Shown one piece after another: positions 63,231 through 64,000 of a DNA stretch of 64,000 bases (the first letter of the stretch is position 1; every line of letters starts with the position of its first letter). The DNA is from Nitrospira sp. (GTDB lineage Bacteria; Nitrospirota; Nitrospiria; Nitrospirales; Nitrospiraceae), in NCBI GenBank assembly GCA_022226935.1, contig CP092081.1, positions 130,902 through 194,901 on the forward strand, given 5' to 3'. The translations under genes and the position numbers were made by a program. The notes beneath the pieces were generated by a model. That model was not told where the DNA came from. It made no database searches and was given only the letters and a program-made list of their open reading frames with translations.

Positions 63231-63671
63231 TCAGACATCCAAGACCACCCTGGCCTTCCAACCGGTCCCGGTCTGCGTCACGGCATACAGATGTTTGGTG
63301 ACGCCTTTGACGTCGGATCGAAGGTCCTGCGTCGTTTGATCCACCGGCGCTCCGACCAGTTCGGCCTGGAGGTGCCAGGCGGAGTGATCAGGCATTGCGC
63401 GCACCGCCAGGGTGGCATGATGAAAGACGACGGCTTGCGCATCTTTCAGGTAGACGAGCCGGTTCAGCCACTCGAAGAGCAACGTATCAATGTCCGATTC
63501 TTCCATGTCGATGGTCTGTCGCCAGGTCTGTGTAACGGTAGCGGGATCGGCCAGGCTCTGGATGAGCGCCTGTGTCGCGGCATCGAAGAGTGCCGGAAGA
63601 GAATCGCCCTCGGCCTCGAAAGCCATGTCGGCGACGGCAATCTCATCGAGGAATCGGAAGGTGCCCGGCAT
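63231..63671 (-). CDS. Archease (RtcB activator)
   Basis: Archease accelerates RtcB guanylylation and gives multiple turnover. The 146-residue protein shows the family pattern: TFRFLDEIAVADMAFEAEGDSLPALFDAATQALIQSL, a DMEESDIDTLLFEWLNRLVYLKDAQ block and the terminal LRSDVKGVTKHLYAV. Conserved acidic metal-binding residues are present (D9, D15 and others). It begins five bases after the stop of the HdrC-like gene and precedes rtcB, so the RNA-repair pair is kept together. Confidence 0.94.
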   Translation of the reverse strand: MPGTFRFLDEIAVADMAFEAEGDSLPALFDAATQALIQSLADPATVTQTWRQTIDMEESDIDTLLFEWLNRLVYLKDAQAVVFHHATLAVRAMPDHSAWHLQAELVGAPVDQTTQDLRSDVKGVTKHLYAVTQTGTGWKARVVLDV

Positions 63672-63676
63672 GGGCG

Positions 63677-64000
63677 TCAGACGCGCGTGGCCCGCCGTCG
63701 TGCCGCAGCGAAGATTGCCCGGACCTGTTCGATCCCTGGAATGGTATGTCCGAACGGCAATGGGACTTTGCCTTTGAAAAACATGCGGACACCGAGCGGC
63801 ATGACGTCGAGCACGCGTTGCAGGTTAAACCCGAGAACCTTGAGCGGCATCAAGGCCTCGTTCAAACGCCCTTCCTGGCGGACAAGATCGACGAACCCGG
63901 TAATATGCCGAGCGCCCTCGGCCGTGGTCAGACCATGCCGCAGCGAAGACCGGCGCAATCGAATGATTGCCTCCATGGGCTGAACATCTTTCGGGCAAAC
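63677..64000 (-). CDS. HdrC/succinate-dehydrogenase-type Fe-S subunit, 5' end outside window
   Basis: The frame runs off the window edge. The visible 107 residues begin VCPKDVQPMEAIIRLRRSSLR, where VCP is the end of a 4Fe-4S ferredoxin CxxxCP motif. A helical C-terminus follows (FVDLVRQEGRLNEALMPLKVLGFNLQRVLDVMPLGVRMFFKGKVPLP) of the kind found in HdrC-like subunits. The methionine at 63976 is internal, not the start. It is the upstream gene of the archease-rtcB operon. HdrB-like protein 52457-53380 could be its partner. The electron donor and acceptor are unknown. Confidence 0.8.
   Translation of the reverse strand, partial: VCPKDVQPMEAIIRLRRSSLRHGLTTAEGARHITGFVDLVRQEGRLNEALMPLKVLGFNLQRVLDVMPLGVRMFFKGKVPLPFGHTIPGIEQVRAIFAAARRRATRV

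Overview
The window is one contiguous stretch of bacterial chromosome with dense, high-GC coding and about 62 protein genes. I see no rRNA or tRNA genes, CRISPR array, transposase or phage genes. Gene content points to a Gram-negative, LPS-bearing bacterium of the Nitrospirota, most likely Nitrospira. The reasons are a Kdo/heptose biosynthesis cluster, outer-membrane lipoproteins and beta-barrels, a copper nitrite reductase of NirK type, NnrS, HdrB/HdrC-like Fe-S proteins and an animal-type transketolase. The genus is an inference from gene content; no marker rRNA is present.

Layout. 1-6.6 kb: a membrane protein, an ST7-like TPR protein, NnrS, a YprB-like exonuclease, a coiled-coil/helix-hairpin-helix protein and an OmpA/BON protein. 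6.9-11.6 kb: purH, purD, a YrdC/TsaC-type tRNA-modification enzyme, a lipoprotein with a histone-H1-like tail and an FmdB zinc ribbon. 11.7-14 kb (minus): rsmD-coaD-aminotransferase operon. 14.2-17.6 kb: a consensus promoter with no visible gene, a 57-residue zinc ribbon, radC and a divergent EF-G paralogue. 17.6-29.1 kb (minus): one long co-directional block lepA-lepB-rfaE1-kdsB-pyrG-kdsA-kdsD-pgsA-plsY-TrkA_C protein-htrA, i.e. protein export, Kdo/heptose LPS precursors and phospholipid synthesis, headed by a fully consensus promoter. 29.2-33.2 kb: bioA, a beta-barrel-like protein and an orphan RND adaptor. 33.5-45.1 kb (minus): a pyrimidine operon pyrR-pyrB-pyrC-DUF4149-carA-sppA-M48 protease-carB-greA-SAM hydrolase, preceded by a PyrR-type attenuator leader. 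45.4-49.2 kb: transketolase, a Crp/Fnr regulator and NirK. 49.2-52.1 kb: four small exported proteins, including a heme c protein. 52.1-54 kb (minus): cupin, HdrB-like and coiled-coil proteins. 54.1-58.2 kb: HDOD, sthA and a TPR-2OG oxygenase. 58.2-61.7 kb (minus): c-di-GMP proteins. 61.7-64 kb (minus): HdrC-like-archease-RtcB.

Regulation visible in the bases includes three copies of a palindromic repeat of about 105-130 bp whose central hairpin covaries, all in the same orientation relative to the flanking genes. There is also a PyrR loop/antiterminator/terminator leader, two face-to-face consensus promoters between lepA and bioA that share their -35 bases, and a perfect Crp/Fnr-like palindrome between a Crp/Fnr gene and nirK.
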